A stretch of 64,000 bases of DNA from Cronobacter universalis NCTC 9529 (GTDB taxonomy: Bacteria; Pseudomonadota; Gammaproteobacteria; Enterobacterales; Enterobacteriaceae), in NCBI RefSeq assembly GCF_001277175.1, contig NZ_CP012257.1, positions 2,666,001-2,730,000 on the forward strand. The letters are read 5' to 3'. The notes under the pieces are model-generated. The model was not told the DNA's origin. It saw nothing but the letters and a program-made list of their open reading frames with translations, and did not search any database. Of this stretch, positions 26,365-35,095 are shown piece by piece. Made by a program: the position numbers and the translations under genes. Positions within the stretch are counted from its first letter, which is position 1. The number at the start of each line of letters is the position of its first letter.

Positions 26365-26808
26365 ATGAAACAGAATGGCGCGCTGAACACGCTTAAAGAT
26401 ATGGCTGAGAAAGAAGTCGACGATGCCGCGTTGCGGCTTGGCGAAATGCGTCGCGGCTGTCAGCAGGCGGAAGAACAACTCTCGATGCTGATGAACTATC
26501 AGCAGGAATATCGCAATAACCTGAATCAGACCATGACGCAGGGGATTGCCAGTAACCGCTGGGTCAATTACCAGCAGTTTATCCAGACGCTGGAAAAAGC
26601 GATTGAACAGCATCGCCTCCAGCTGTCGCAGTGGAATAACAAAGTCGATCAGGCGCTCTCGTTCTGGAAAGAGAAAAAGCAGCGTCTTCAGGCCTGGCAG
26701 ACACTCCAGGACCGGCAGGCCAGCGCGGCGCTGCTGGCGGAAAACCGGCTCGATCAAAAAAGAATGGATGAATTTGCCCAGCGGGCATCAATGAGGAAAG
26801 GCGAATGA
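26365..26808 (+). CDS. fliJ: Flagellar export chaperone FliJ
   Basis: 147 residues, the E. coli length, an all-helical coiled coil that is the stalk of the FliI hexamer and interacts with FlhA. I chose ATG 26365 because GAGGGAGG lies just upstream; the frame opens earlier at 26350. [16 protein letters not shown] and [17 protein letters not shown] are the conserved segments. Confidence 0.95.
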   Translation: MKQNGALNTLKDMAEKEVDDAALRLGEMRRGCQQAEEQLSMLMNYQQEYRNNLNQTMTQGIASNRWVNYQQFIQTLEKAIEQHRLQLSQWNNKVDQALSFWKEKKQRLQAWQTLQDRQASAALLAENRLDQKRMDEFAQRASMRKGE

Positions 26809-28067
26809 TTACGTTGCCCAATGTTGTGCTGACCAGCGACGTCGATGCCATCGGCGCGGGCGCCGGGCTGAAAGGCCTTGACGCGAAAGGCGGCGACGCG
26901 GCGCAGGATTTTCTGGCGCTGTTAGGCCAGCATTTCGCAGGCGGGTTGCCGCTTGCCGACGGTAAAACGCTGTCGCTCGCGCAGTTGCAGGGCGCCGGTA
27001 AAGAGACGCTGGCGGGGAAAACGCTGGCCGACGCCACGGCAGGCCAGCCAGGCGTGCAGAACGATCTCGCGCGTCTGCTGGATCAACTGACCAACGGCGA
27101 AATTACTCCGGCCGACCTGACGCTTGCCGCAGGCGACGCGCAGGCGGCGACGGCTGACGCCGCGAAGCCCGCGCTGAAAACCGCAGGCCTTGACGACGAT
27201 AAAAAGCTCAGCGACGAAGATATGGCCGCGTTAAGCGCCCTCTTCGCGATGCTGCCGCCGACCCAGCAGCCGAACGCGGCGGCTGGCGCAACAATGCAGA
27301 CCCAGGCTCAGGGCGTTGCCGCACTGAGCGCCAGCGGTTTTAGTCCGGCCGCCAGCCTGACGCAGACGCTCAGCAACGCCAAAAGCGATGCCAAAACCAG
27401 CGCGAAAAGCGATGACGCCGCCACCCCGCTGACGGCCGCCGCCGCCACTGCGCCGGTGACCGGCCAGGCCGCCGCCGATGTCGTCGCGCCGGTGTCGACG
27501 CTGGATAAAACCGCCGCTGATGTGAGCAGCACGCAGGTGCCGCATAACCTGAACCTGCATGCGCTGGCCTCCACCACCACGCAAGGCGCCCAGAACAACG
27601 CGCCGGTAATGGCGATGCCGACCCCGCAGATCGCCGCGCCGCTCGGCACCCCGGACTGGCAGAACTCGGTGAGCCAGCACATTACGCTGTTTACCCGCAA
27701 CGGCCAGCAGAGCGCCGAGCTGCGACTGCACCCGGAAGAGCTGGGCGCGGTACAGATCAGCCTGAAGATTGACGACAATATGGCGCAGGTGCAGATGGTG
27801 TCTCCGCACAGTCATGTGCGCGCGGCGCTGGAAGCTGCCCTCCCGACGCTGCGCGCGCAGCTCGCGGAAAGCGGCATTCAGCTGGGCCAGAGCAGCATCA
27901 GCAGCGAAAACTTTAGCGGCCAGCAGCAGCAAAACAACCCGCAACAGTCTGCCTCATCCCGTTCCGGCGGCGGTTTTAGCCTGAACGGCGAAGAAGAAGC
28001 GATTGCGGCTCCGGCAAGCCTTCAGGCAGCCGCTCGCGGCAACGGCGCGGTCGATATCTTTGCCTAA
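26805..28067 (+). CDS. fliK: Flagellar hook-length control protein FliK
   Basis: 420 residues (E. coli 375). The N-terminal two-thirds are low-complexity, Ala/Thr/Asp-rich; the conserved C-terminal domain contains [18 protein letters not shown]. FliK measures hook length and switches export specificity via FlhB. The ATG overlaps the fliJ stop. The added length is in the ruler part. Confidence 0.94.
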   Translation: MITLPNVVLTSDVDAIGAGAGLKGLDAKGGDAAQDFLALLGQHFAGGLPLADGKTLSLAQLQGAGKETLAGKTLADATAGQPGVQNDLARLLDQLTNGEITPADLTLAAGDAQAATADAAKPALKTAGLDDDKKLSDEDMAALSALFAMLPPTQQPNAAAGATMQTQAQGVAALSASGFSPAASLTQTLSNAKSDAKTSAKSDDAATPLTAAAATAPVTGQAAADVVAPVSTLDKTAADVSSTQVPHNLNLHALASTTTQGAQNNAPVMAMPTPQIAAPLGTPDWQNSVSQHITLFTRNGQQSAELRLHPEELGAVQISLKIDDNMAQVQMVSPHSHVRAALEAALPTLRAQLAESGIQLGQSSISSENFSGQQQQNNPQQSASSRSGGGFSLNGEEEAIAAPASLQAAARGNGAVDIFA

Positions 28068-28080
28068 CGCCAGAGGTAAC

Positions 28081-28134
28081 GTGATTATTCCCGTTTTTTC
28101 CAGGCTTTGACTGCGCGCAGAGACGGGATAATCA
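28081..28134. repeat. Inverted repeat between fliK and fliL
   Basis: GTGATTATTCCCG (28081-28093) and CGGGATAATCAC (28123-28134) can pair into a 12-13 bp stem with a ~29-base loop, in the 103-base gap before fliL. A role as processing site or attenuator between the fliFGHIJK and fliL-R units is only a guess. Confidence 0.55.
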
Positions 28135-28170
28135 CTCTATCGCAGTACTGATACAGGAAACCCGAGTCTG

Positions 28171-28644
28171 ATGACTGACAGCGCAATCACCAAAGGTAAA
28201 GGCCGTAAACGCTCCATCTGGATCCCGTTACTGGTCATTATAACTCTCGCTGCCTGTGCGACGGCAGGTTACAGCTACTGGCGTATGCAGCAGCATGGCA
28301 CCACCGCGGCTAAAGCGGCGCCAGAACCGCCGCCGGCGCCGGTCTTTTTCGCACTGGACACTTTCACCGTGAATCTGGGTGATGCCGACCGCGTGCTGTA
28401 CGTCGGCATTACGCTGCGTCTGAAGGACGAGGCGACCCGCCAGCGTCTGAGCGACTATCTGCCGGAAGTGCGCAGCCGTCTGCTGCTGCTCTTCTCTCGT
28501 CAGGACGCCTCGCAACTGGCGACGGACGAAGGCAAACAGAAGCTGGTGGAGGCTATCAAACAGACGCTCTCCGCGCCGCTGGTGTCAGGACAACCGAAGC
28601 AGGTAGTGACTGACGTCCTCTACACTGCCTTTATCTTGCGGTAA
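28171..28644 (+). CDS. fliL: Flagellar basal body-associated protein FliL
   Basis: 157 residues. A single N-terminal membrane helix ([20 protein letters not shown]) anchors a periplasmic stomatin-like domain that surrounds the stator and supports swarming torque. It begins the fliLMNOPQR unit; fliM follows after four bases. Confidence 0.95.
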   Translation: MTDSAITKGKGRKRSIWIPLLVIITLAACATAGYSYWRMQQHGTTAAKAAPEPPPAPVFFALDTFTVNLGDADRVLYVGITLRLKDEATRQRLSDYLPEVRSRLLLLFSRQDASQLATDEGKQKLVEAIKQTLSAPLVSGQPKQVVTDVLYTAFILR

Positions 28645-28648
28645 AGCC

Positions 28649-29653
28649 ATGGGCGACAGCATTCTTTCTCAGGCCGAAATCGATGCGCTGTTAAACGGCG
28701 ACAGCGAGCAGAGCGCGGAACAGCAAGCGTCGGGGGCTGATGGCGACATTCGTCCCTACGATCCCAATACCCAGCGTCGCGTGGTGCGCGAGCGCCTCCA
28801 GGCGCTGGAGATTATCAACGAACGCTTCGCGCGCCAGTTCCGTATGGGGTTGTTTAACCTGCTGCGCCGCAGCCCGGACATCACCGTGGGGGCGATTCGT
28901 ATTCAGCCTTACCACGAGTTTGCCCGCAACCTGCCGGTGCCGACCAACCTTAACCTGATTCATTTAAAACCGCTGCGCGGCACCGGACTGTTTGTGTTCT
29001 CGCCAAGCCTGGTGTTTATCGCGGTGGACAACCTGTTCGGCGGTGACGGCCGCTTCCCGACTAAAGTGGAAGGCCGCGAGTTTACCCACACCGAACAGCG
29101 CGTCATCAACCGTATGCTCAAGCTGGCGCTTGAAGCCTACAGCGACGCGTGGAAAGCGATTAACCCGCTGGACGTGGAGTATGTGCGTTCAGAGATGCAG
29201 GTGAAATTCACCAATATCACCACCTCGCCGAACGATATCGTGGTTAACACCCCGTTTCACGTCGAGATTGGTAACCTGACCGGCGAGTTTAATATCTGCC
29301 TGCCGTTCAGCATGATTGAGCCGCTGCGTGAACTGCTGGTTAACCCGCCGCTGGAAAACTCCCGTCAGGAAGATCAGAACTGGCGCGATACTCTGGTACG
29401 GCAGGTGCAGCATTCGGAACTGGAGTTAATTGCTAACTTCGCCGAGATCCCGCTGCGACTCTCGAAAATTTTGAAGCTGAAGCCAGGCGATGTGCTGCCC
29501 ATTGATAAGCCGGATCGCATTCTGGTTCATGTGGATGGCGTACCGGTTCTCACCAGTCAGTACGGCACCGTGAGCGGACAATATGCCCTGCGCGTTGAAC
29601 ATTTGATCAACCCAATTTTGAATTCGCTGAATGAGGAACAGCCCAATGAGTGA
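28649..29653 (+). CDS. fliM: Flagellar motor switch protein FliM
   Basis: 334 residues, exactly the E. coli length. The N-terminal CheY-P binding segment DSILSQAEIDALLNGD is intact; the GGXG-type middle domain interacts with FliG and the C-terminal SpoA domain with FliN. Its stop overlaps fliN. Confidence 0.97.
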   Translation: MGDSILSQAEIDALLNGDSEQSAEQQASGADGDIRPYDPNTQRRVVRERLQALEIINERFARQFRMGLFNLLRRSPDITVGAIRIQPYHEFARNLPVPTNLNLIHLKPLRGTGLFVFSPSLVFIAVDNLFGGDGRFPTKVEGREFTHTEQRVINRMLKLALEAYSDAWKAINPLDVEYVRSEMQVKFTNITTSPNDIVVNTPFHVEIGNLTGEFNICLPFSMIEPLRELLVNPPLENSRQEDQNWRDTLVRQVQHSELELIANFAEIPLRLSKILKLKPGDVLPIDKPDRILVHVDGVPVLTSQYGTVSGQYALRVEHLINPILNSLNEEQPNE

Positions 29654-30110
29654 CATTAACAAACCGTCCGATGAAAAAGCAGGTGACGTGGACGATCTGT
29701 GGGCTGATGCATTGAACGAACAAAAAGGCACCGGCGATTCCGCAGACGATCTGTGGGCCGATGCGCTGAGCGAGCAGAAAACCGCGGGCAAAAGCTCGGC
29801 GGACAGCGTGTTCCGCGCGCTGGAAGGCGGCGACATGGTCGGCGCGCTCCAGGATATCAACCTGATTATGGATATCCCGGTGAAACTCACCGTGGAGCTG
29901 GGCCGCACCCGCATGACCATTAAAGAGCTGCTGCGTCTGACGCAGGGTTCCGTGGTCGCGCTGGACGGTCTCGCCGGCGAGCCGCTGGATATCCTGATTA
30001 ACGGTTACCTGATTGCTCAGGGTGAAGTCGTGGTGGTCGCCGATAAATATGGCGTGCGCATCACCGACATCATCACCCCGTCAGAACGTATGCGTCGCCT
30101 GAGTCGTTAA
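29646..30110 (+). CDS. fliN: Flagellar motor switch protein FliN with duplicated N-terminal motif
   Basis: 154 residues, 17 more than E. coli FliN (137). The C-terminal SpoA domain (MDIPVKLTVELGRTRMTIKE) is intact. The extra length is a tandem duplication: DDLWADALNEQK (residues 16-27) is repeated as DDLWADALSEQK (34-45) with an 18-residue period; E. coli has one such motif. The FliN N-terminus is where FliH docks, so the duplication may add a second docking site. ATG 29646 overlaps the fliM stop by eight bases. Confidence 0.95.
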   Translation: MSDINKPSDEKAGDVDDLWADALNEQKGTGDSADDLWADALSEQKTAGKSSADSVFRALEGGDMVGALQDINLIMDIPVKLTVELGRTRMTIKELLRLTQGSVVALDGLAGEPLDILINGYLIAQGEVVVVADKYGVRITDIITPSERMRRLSR

Positions 30111-30488
30111 ATGAAAAATCAGACCACTGTTCCACAGCCGGCCATGCCCGACGCCGGCTCATCCTTAATCCAGGTAAGCGGCGCGCTGACGCTGATTATC
30201 GTCTTTATTCTGCTGTTTGCCTGGATGGCAAAGCGTTTTGGCTTCGCGGCTAAAACCACCGGGATACGTGGTCTGAAGCTCAACAGCAGCCTGAGCCTTG
30301 GGGCTCGCGAAAAAATTGTGATTGTCGAAGTGGAAGACGCCCGCCTGGTGCTGGGCGTGACCGCCACCTCGATTACGCCGCTGCACACCCTACCGCCTGC
30401 GCCGCCCGCGCAGGAGCCGGAAGCCGTGCCGGGCGCTGAATTCCAGAACCTGATGAAAAATCTGCTTAAGCGTAGCGGGAGAAAGTAA
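30111..30488 (+). CDS. fliO: Flagellar export-gate assembly protein FliO
   Basis: 125 residues with one membrane helix ([20 protein letters not shown]) and a cytoplasmic tail. FliO helps FliP ring assembly. The ATG directly follows the fliN stop; the stop overlaps fliP by one base. Confidence 0.93.
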   Translation: MKNQTTVPQPAMPDAGSSLIQVSGALTLIIVFILLFAWMAKRFGFAAKTTGIRGLKLNSSLSLGAREKIVIVEVEDARLVLGVTATSITPLHTLPPAPPAQEPEAVPGAEFQNLMKNLLKRSGRK

Positions 30489-31225
30489 TGCGTCATTGGT
30501 TAAATCTTTCTTTCCTCGCGCTCGGCCTGCTGGCCGCGCCGGCGATGGCGCAACTGCCGGGTCTTGTCAGTCAGCCGATCTCGGGCGGCGGGCAGAGCTG
30601 GTCGCTGCCGGTACAGACGCTGGTGTTTATCACCTCGCTGACGTTCCTGCCGGCCATTCTGCTCATGATGACCAGCTTTACGCGCATCATTATCGTTTTC
30701 GGTCTGCTGCGTAACGCGCTCGGCACCCCGTCCGCGCCGCCAAACCAGGTGCTGCTGGGCCTCGCGCTGTTCCTGACCTTTTTTATCATGTCGCCGGTTA
30801 TCGATAAGATCTATTCCGACGCCTATCAGCCGTTCACCGAAAACAAAATTTCGATGGAAGTGGCGCTCGATCGCGGCGCGCAACCGCTGCGTGAATTTAT
30901 GCTGCGCCAGACCCGCGAGGCGGATCTGGCCCTGTTCGCGAAACTTGCCAATACGCAGCCGATTCAGGGACCGGAAGCGGTGCCGATGCGCATCCTGCTG
31001 CCCGCGTATGTAACCAGCGAGCTGAAAACCGCGTTCCAGATTGGCTTTACCGTGTTTATCCCCTTCCTGATCATCGATCTGGTGGTGGCGAGCGTGCTGA
31101 TGGCGCTCGGGATGATGATGGTGCCGCCAGCGTCTATCGCCCTGCCCTTCAAGCTGATGCTGTTTGTGCTGGTTGATGGCTGGCAGCTGCTTGTCGGTTC
31201 GCTTGCCCAAAGCTTTTACAGTTAA
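30488..31225 (+). CDS. fliP: Flagellar export-gate protein FliP
   Basis: 245 residues (same as E. coli), with a cleavable signal peptide ([13 protein letters not shown]) and four membrane segments. Conserved [15 protein letters not shown] and [22 protein letters not shown]. Five FliP subunits form the export gate. Confidence 0.97.
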   Translation: MRHWLNLSFLALGLLAAPAMAQLPGLVSQPISGGGQSWSLPVQTLVFITSLTFLPAILLMMTSFTRIIIVFGLLRNALGTPSAPPNQVLLGLALFLTFFIMSPVIDKIYSDAYQPFTENKISMEVALDRGAQPLREFMLRQTREADLALFAKLANTQPIQGPEAVPMRILLPAYVTSELKTAFQIGFTVFIPFLIIDLVVASVLMALGMMMVPPASIALPFKLMLFVLVDGWQLLVGSLAQSFYS

Positions 31226-31236
31226 CGAGGTGCATG

Positions 31237-31506
31237 ATGACGCCAGAATCGGTCATGATGATGGGCACGGAAGCCATGAAAGTCGCGCTCGCGCTTGCCG
31301 CGCCCCTGCTGCTGGTGGCGCTGGTTACCGGCCTGTTTATCAGTATTCTGCAGGCGGCTACCCAGATTAACGAAATGACGCTGTCGTTCATTCCGAAAAT
31401 TCTGGCGGTGTTTGTGGTTATCGTGGCGGCGGGCCCGTGGATGCTCAACCTGCTGCTCGACTATATGCGCACCCTGTTTTCTAACCTGCCGTATATCATC
31501 GGCTGA
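31237..31506 (+). CDS. fliQ: Flagellar export-gate protein FliQ
   Basis: 89 residues, E. coli length, starting [18 protein letters not shown]. An adjacent in-frame ATG at 31234 would add one Met. Two hydrophobic hairpin segments; part of the FliPQR gate. Confidence 0.96.
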   Translation: MTPESVMMMGTEAMKVALALAAPLLLVALVTGLFISILQAATQINEMTLSFIPKILAVFVVIVAAGPWMLNLLLDYMRTLFSNLPYIIG

Positions 31507-31517
31507 CGGCCGCGCCC

Positions 31518-32306
31518 ATGCTGCAATTCACCAGCGACCAGTGGCTTCACTGGCTGACCCTGTACTTCTGGCCGCTGCTGCGGGTGCTGGCGCTGATCAG
31601 CACCGCGCCTATCTTAAGCGAACGCGCCATCAGTATCCGCGTCAAGATTGGTCTGGCGCTGCTGATTACCATCGCGCTGGCGCCGAATATTCCCGGCAGC
31701 AACGTGCCGATTTTCTCGCTCGAAGGGCTGTGGCTGGGGTTGCAGCAAATTCTCATCGGCGTCGCCATCGGGTTTACCATGCAGTTCGCGTTCGCGGCGG
31801 TGCGTACCGCGGGCGAGCTTATCGGGCTGCAAATGGGTCTCTCATTCGCCACGTTTTTCGATCCGGGCAGCCGCCTGAACATGCCGGTGCTGGCGCGCTT
31901 TATCGATATGCTGGCGATGTTGCTGTTTCTCACGGTGAACGGTCATCTGTGGCTTATCTCCATTCTTGCCGACACGTTTTATACCCTGCCGATTGGCGGC
32001 GAAGCGATTAACAGTAATGCCTTTATGGCGCTCTCCCGCGCCGGCGGTTTGATTTTCGTTAACGGCGTCATGATGGCATTGCCGATGATTACGCTGCTGC
32101 TGTCGTTAAACCTGGCGCTTGGCCTGTTAAACCGTATGGCGCCGCAGCTGACCGTCTTCGCCATTGGCTTCCCGCTGACGCTGAGCATCGGGATAATCGT
32201 TCTGGCCGCATTAATGCCCTTAATAGCACCGTTCTGTGAACATTTATTCGCAGAAATATTTCACTTGTTGACTGATATCGTTAGCGAAATTCCTGCTAAG
32301 GGTTAA
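31518..32306 (+). CDS. fliR: Flagellar export-gate protein FliR
   Basis: 262 residues (E. coli 261), several membrane segments, with the conserved [14 protein letters not shown] and [19 protein letters not shown]. Last gene of the flagellar block, 11 bases after fliQ. Confidence 0.96.
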   Translation: MLQFTSDQWLHWLTLYFWPLLRVLALISTAPILSERAISIRVKIGLALLITIALAPNIPGSNVPIFSLEGLWLGLQQILIGVAIGFTMQFAFAAVRTAGELIGLQMGLSFATFFDPGSRLNMPVLARFIDMLAMLLFLTVNGHLWLISILADTFYTLPIGGEAINSNAFMALSRAGGLIFVNGVMMALPMITLLLSLNLALGLLNRMAPQLTVFAIGFPLTLSIGIIVLAALMPLIAPFCEHLFAEIFHLLTDIVSEIPAKG

Positions 32307-32654
32307 CCCCTCTTTTTAAATGGTCATCCTAAGGATATTCCTAATGTGGAAAATATATTCTCTGGCTGACCATACATCCCAGGCGGAATTAATGATTTTA
32401 CGCCTCTCACAGAACCGGATCGCCTCTTTACTTTAAGAACTTTCCTGGCAAATTATACGTAACTTTACGGGATAGTTGGGGTCGCCTGAATGACTTCGAT
32501 ACCCGGCTGATACGATTCACGCTATCGGTCTGCGGTACGCCGTTTGACGCTTTATTATCCCGTAATTGCTGGTCTTGGCAGAACGGCGGTCGTTCTCAGG
32601 CTGGTGGAGCAATCGTTGTGCTTTAACGGATAACGCGTTTAGTGAGGGTAGGCT
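32307..32654. other. fliR-rcsA intergenic region
   Basis: 348 bases ahead of rcsA. It holds the RcsAB box listed separately; no additional ORF is convincing. In E. coli this interval carries the rcsA promoter and H-NS sites. Confidence 0.7.
32330..32343. promoter_or_regulatory. RcsAB box upstream of rcsA
   Basis: TAAGGATATTCCTA differs by one base from the RcsAB consensus TAAGAATATTCCTA and is nearly palindromic. It lies 312 bases before the rcsA start and 24 after fliR, consistent with the known RcsAB autoactivation of rcsA. Confidence 0.8.
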
Positions 32655-33278
32655 ATGTCAACGATTATTATGGATCTCTGCAGCTATACCAGGCTCGGGC
32701 TAACCGGTTATTTATCGACGAGAGGAGTGCGAAAACGACAGATATTTCATGCTGATAGCGTCGAAACTCTGGAAGAAGCCTGTCAGCTACGTAAGCCCCA
32801 TGTGGTGTTTATTAATGAAGACTGTTTTATTCACGATCCCGAAAGCAGTCAGCATATAAAGCACATCATTAATCAGCATCCCGGTACGTTATTTATCGTT
32901 TTTATGGCGATTGCTAATATTCACTTTGATGAATATTTACGGGTGCGTAAGAATCTGTTAATTAGCTCTAAATCGATTAAACCAGAGTCGCTGGATGCCA
33001 TTCTGGGAGATTATTTAACCAAAGATATGCAGTGTATTGGGAAAATCAGTTTGCCTACACTTTCTTTAAGCCGTACTGAATCCAGTATGCTGAAAATGTG
33101 GATGTCGGGCCAGGATACGATTCAGATTTCCGATCAGATGAATATTAAGGCCAAGACCGTTTCGTCTCATAAAGGCAATATAAAACGTAAAATCAAGACC
33201 CATAATAAGCAAGTGATCTATCATGTCGTGCGGTTGACCGATAATGTCACCAACGGCATTTTTGTGAATATGCGCTAA
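32655..33278 (+). CDS. rcsA: Capsule regulator RcsA
   Basis: 207 residues (E. coli 207). Unstable co-regulator that pairs with RcsB to activate capsule genes and repress flagella. The C-terminal LuxR-type helix-turn-helix is [20 protein letters not shown] followed by [19 protein letters not shown]. It begins with ATG 32655 after AGTGAGGGTAGGCT. The gene is AT-richer than its flagellar neighbours, as rcsA usually is. DsrA, encoded 0.7 kb away, counters H-NS silencing of it in E. coli. Confidence 0.95.
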   Translation: MSTIIMDLCSYTRLGLTGYLSTRGVRKRQIFHADSVETLEEACQLRKPHVVFINEDCFIHDPESSQHIKHIINQHPGTLFIVFMAIANIHFDEYLRVRKNLLISSKSIKPESLDAILGDYLTKDMQCIGKISLPTLSLSRTESSMLKMWMSGQDTIQISDQMNIKAKTVSSHKGNIKRKIKTHNKQVIYHVVRLTDNVTNGIFVNMR

Positions 33279-33394
33279 CGCCATATATTACTTTTACCCT
33301 GTACCCTGCACGCTTCGCTTCTGGCGCTCGCCGGAAGGATAAATGAATTTTTCATCGTATCGCTCAGGCGAGGATTAGCCCTGCCGTAAAACAG

Positions 33395-33420
33395 CGCCGC
33401 CCCGAATTAACGGGGCGGCG
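33395..33420. terminator. Bidirectional hairpin between rcsA and dsrB
   Basis: CGCCGCCCCG-AATTAA-CGGGGCGGCG is a perfect 10-bp stem between the convergent ends of rcsA (+) and dsrB (-). T runs are weak on both sides, so termination is inferred. Confidence 0.6.
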
Positions 33421-33446
33421 TAATAATAAGCAGAAAATATGACGCG

Positions 33447-33635
33447 TTATTCTACCTTTTCGACAAATACCCCGTCCGGGTGATCTTTCTCATTAAAAAA
33501 CCATATTCCCAGCGGATACTCCTCAAGCGAAACCAGATACATTGTGCCTTCATTAAAAGGCTCAACGGCCAGCACGACGCCTGGGCGGCGCGGCCCGCCA
33601 TCCGTCTTAACGGTAACCCGATCGTTAACGTTCAT
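33447..33635 (-). CDS. dsrB: DsrB
   Basis: 62 residues, E. coli length. [20 protein letters not shown] and the end GVFVEKVE match DsrB. Function is not established; an SH3-like small protein next to dsrA. I cut the longer open frame at ATG 33635, preceded by GAGGAGCAGTT. Confidence 0.93.
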   Translation of the reverse strand: MNVNDRVTVKTDGGPRRPGVVLAVEPFNEGTMYLVSLEEYPLGIWFFNEKDHPDGVFVEKVE

Positions 33636-33760
33636 AACTGCTCCTCTTATCACTATTGAGCCAGTGTAGAACAAAACCGCTTTGCTGGCACCGGCCAGAG
33701 AGTGGCGCCTGCGCACGGGCAGCTATAATTAGCGTGATGGGGCCGCCTGAGGTGAATGCC

Positions 33761-33973
33761 ATGAAACCGGAAAACCCAACGCCAGAAACGCCGCAGGCCG
33801 ATATCGACGCCCTGCTGGGCGCGATTGAGGTTATAAGCGAAGACGAACAGCGCACGCCGGATAGCGTCTCCCCGACGCAGGCGGAAGCGCGCAGGCAGGA
33901 TGCGTGTCGGGAGCTTGGCGAGGAGTTCGAACTGGATATCCGCGACGCGGGGCCGAGCGAAGTGAACCGCTGA
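33761..33973 (+). CDS. yodD: YodD family stress protein
   Basis: 70 residues. The C-terminal RELGEEFELDIRDAGPSEVNR closely resembles the end of E. coli YodD (75 aa). The N-terminus is divergent and proline-rich. YodD is a small stress-induced protein of unknown role. It is divergent from dsrB and converges on DsrA, whose terminator begins four bases after the stop. Confidence 0.8.
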   Translation: MKPENPTPETPQADIDALLGAIEVISEDEQRTPDSVSPTQAEARRQDACRELGEEFELDIRDAGPSEVNR

Positions 33974-33976
33974 ACA

Positions 33977-34062
33977 TAAAAATATCCCGGCCTGGGGAGC
34001 CGGGATAAGCTTGCGAAAGCAAGAAGCACTTAAAATTCGTTACACCAGGGAAACTGATGTCG
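33977..34062 (-). ncRNA. dsrA: DsrA small regulatory RNA
   Basis: On the minus strand the sequence ACATCAGTTTCCCTGGTGTA, then ACGAATTTTAAGTGCTTCTTGC, matches the known E. coli DsrA (87 nt) almost base for base: stem-loop I that opens rpoS mRNA, the AU-rich Hfq region, and the 3' terminator hairpin (TATCCCGGC-TCCCCA-GGCCGGGATA then T). The E. coli terminator stem sequence differs but the form is kept. The ends are placed by analogy (+/- 2). DsrA activates rpoS and represses hns translation, thereby raising rcsA. Confidence 0.93.
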
Positions 34063-34276
34063 ATGAACAACATACCGCAAAATTTTTGCGGCACAAGGAT
34101 ATATTCTTCTGGTGAATAATACACTGCTAATATTATGCGAAGATATATTCACTGCAAGCCAACAACCGCGCGCCTTTCATGGAAACGATCCCGAAATAAC
34201 CCTGCAAACGAGGCTGATTAATTGAGATTATTCCTGGTCAGCCGCGTCGCGGACAGCGCGCAAAAAAGGAGCCAAC

Positions 34277-35092
34277 ATGGCGCATCTGAATGACGATTTG
34301 CTGGTGATCACCGACCTCGACGGCACGCTGCTTGATCCGAACACGCACGAGTGGGAGCCCGCGCAGGCGTGGCTTACGCGCCTTATCGACCATCAGGTGC
34401 CGGTTATTCTCTCCAGCACCAAAACCGCGGCGGAGATCGTCGCGTTGCAGGACGCGCTGGGGCTCTCCGGGCAGCCCTTTATCGCCGAGAATGGCGCGAT
34501 TATCCAGCTCGACGCCCGCTGGGAAGACAGCCCCGACTTCCCTCGCCTGCGCAATGGCGTTCCCCATGACGATATCCTCGCGGTAATTAATCGCCTGCGC
34601 GACGAGCACGGCTACAAGCTTTTCTGCTTCAGCGACGTGGATGAGAAAACCATTGCCGAATGGACCGGGTTCAGCCCGAAACTTGCCGCGATGGCGAAGC
34701 TGCTGGAGGCCTCGGAGACGGTCATCTGGCGCGACAGCGACGAAAACCTGGCGCGCTTTACCGCAAGCCTTGAGGCGCTTGGTCTGATGATGATTGAGGG
34801 CGGTCGTTTCTGGCATGTGCTGGACGCGCGCGGGGGCAAAGGCCAGGCGGTGAACTGGCTGAAGGAACAATACCGCAAGCGTGAAGGCAAACTGCGCACC
34901 ACGCTTGGGCTGGGCGACGGGCCGGATGACGCCTCGCTGCTTGATAACGTCGATTTCGCGGTGGTGGTCAAAGGCTTAAGCCGCCAGGGCGTGACGCTAA
35001 AGCATGACGATCCGCAGCGGGTCTTTCGCACCAGCGAGAGCGGCCCGGCAGGCTTTCGCGAGGGGCTCGATCACTTTCTGGGTAAGGCCTAA
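34277..35092 (+). CDS. yedP: Mannosyl-3-phosphoglycerate phosphatase-related HAD hydrolase YedP
   Basis: 271 residues (E. coli YedP 271). HAD superfamily, Cof/MPGP branch: nucleophile motif DLDGTLLD near residue 13, SSTKT as motif II, and LGLGDGPDDASLLDNVD as motif III/IV. Substrate in enterobacteria is not settled. AAAAAGGAGCC precedes the ATG. The stop is four bases from the convergent dgcQ end. Confidence 0.92.
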   Translation: MAHLNDDLLVITDLDGTLLDPNTHEWEPAQAWLTRLIDHQVPVILSSTKTAAEIVALQDALGLSGQPFIAENGAIIQLDARWEDSPDFPRLRNGVPHDDILAVINRLRDEHGYKLFCFSDVDEKTIAEWTGFSPKLAAMAKLLEASETVIWRDSDENLARFTASLEALGLMMIEGGRFWHVLDARGGKGQAVNWLKEQYRKREGKLRTTLGLGDGPDDASLLDNVDFAVVVKGLSRQGVTLKHDDPQRVFRTSESGPAGFREGLDHFLGKA

Positions 35093-35095
35093 GCC

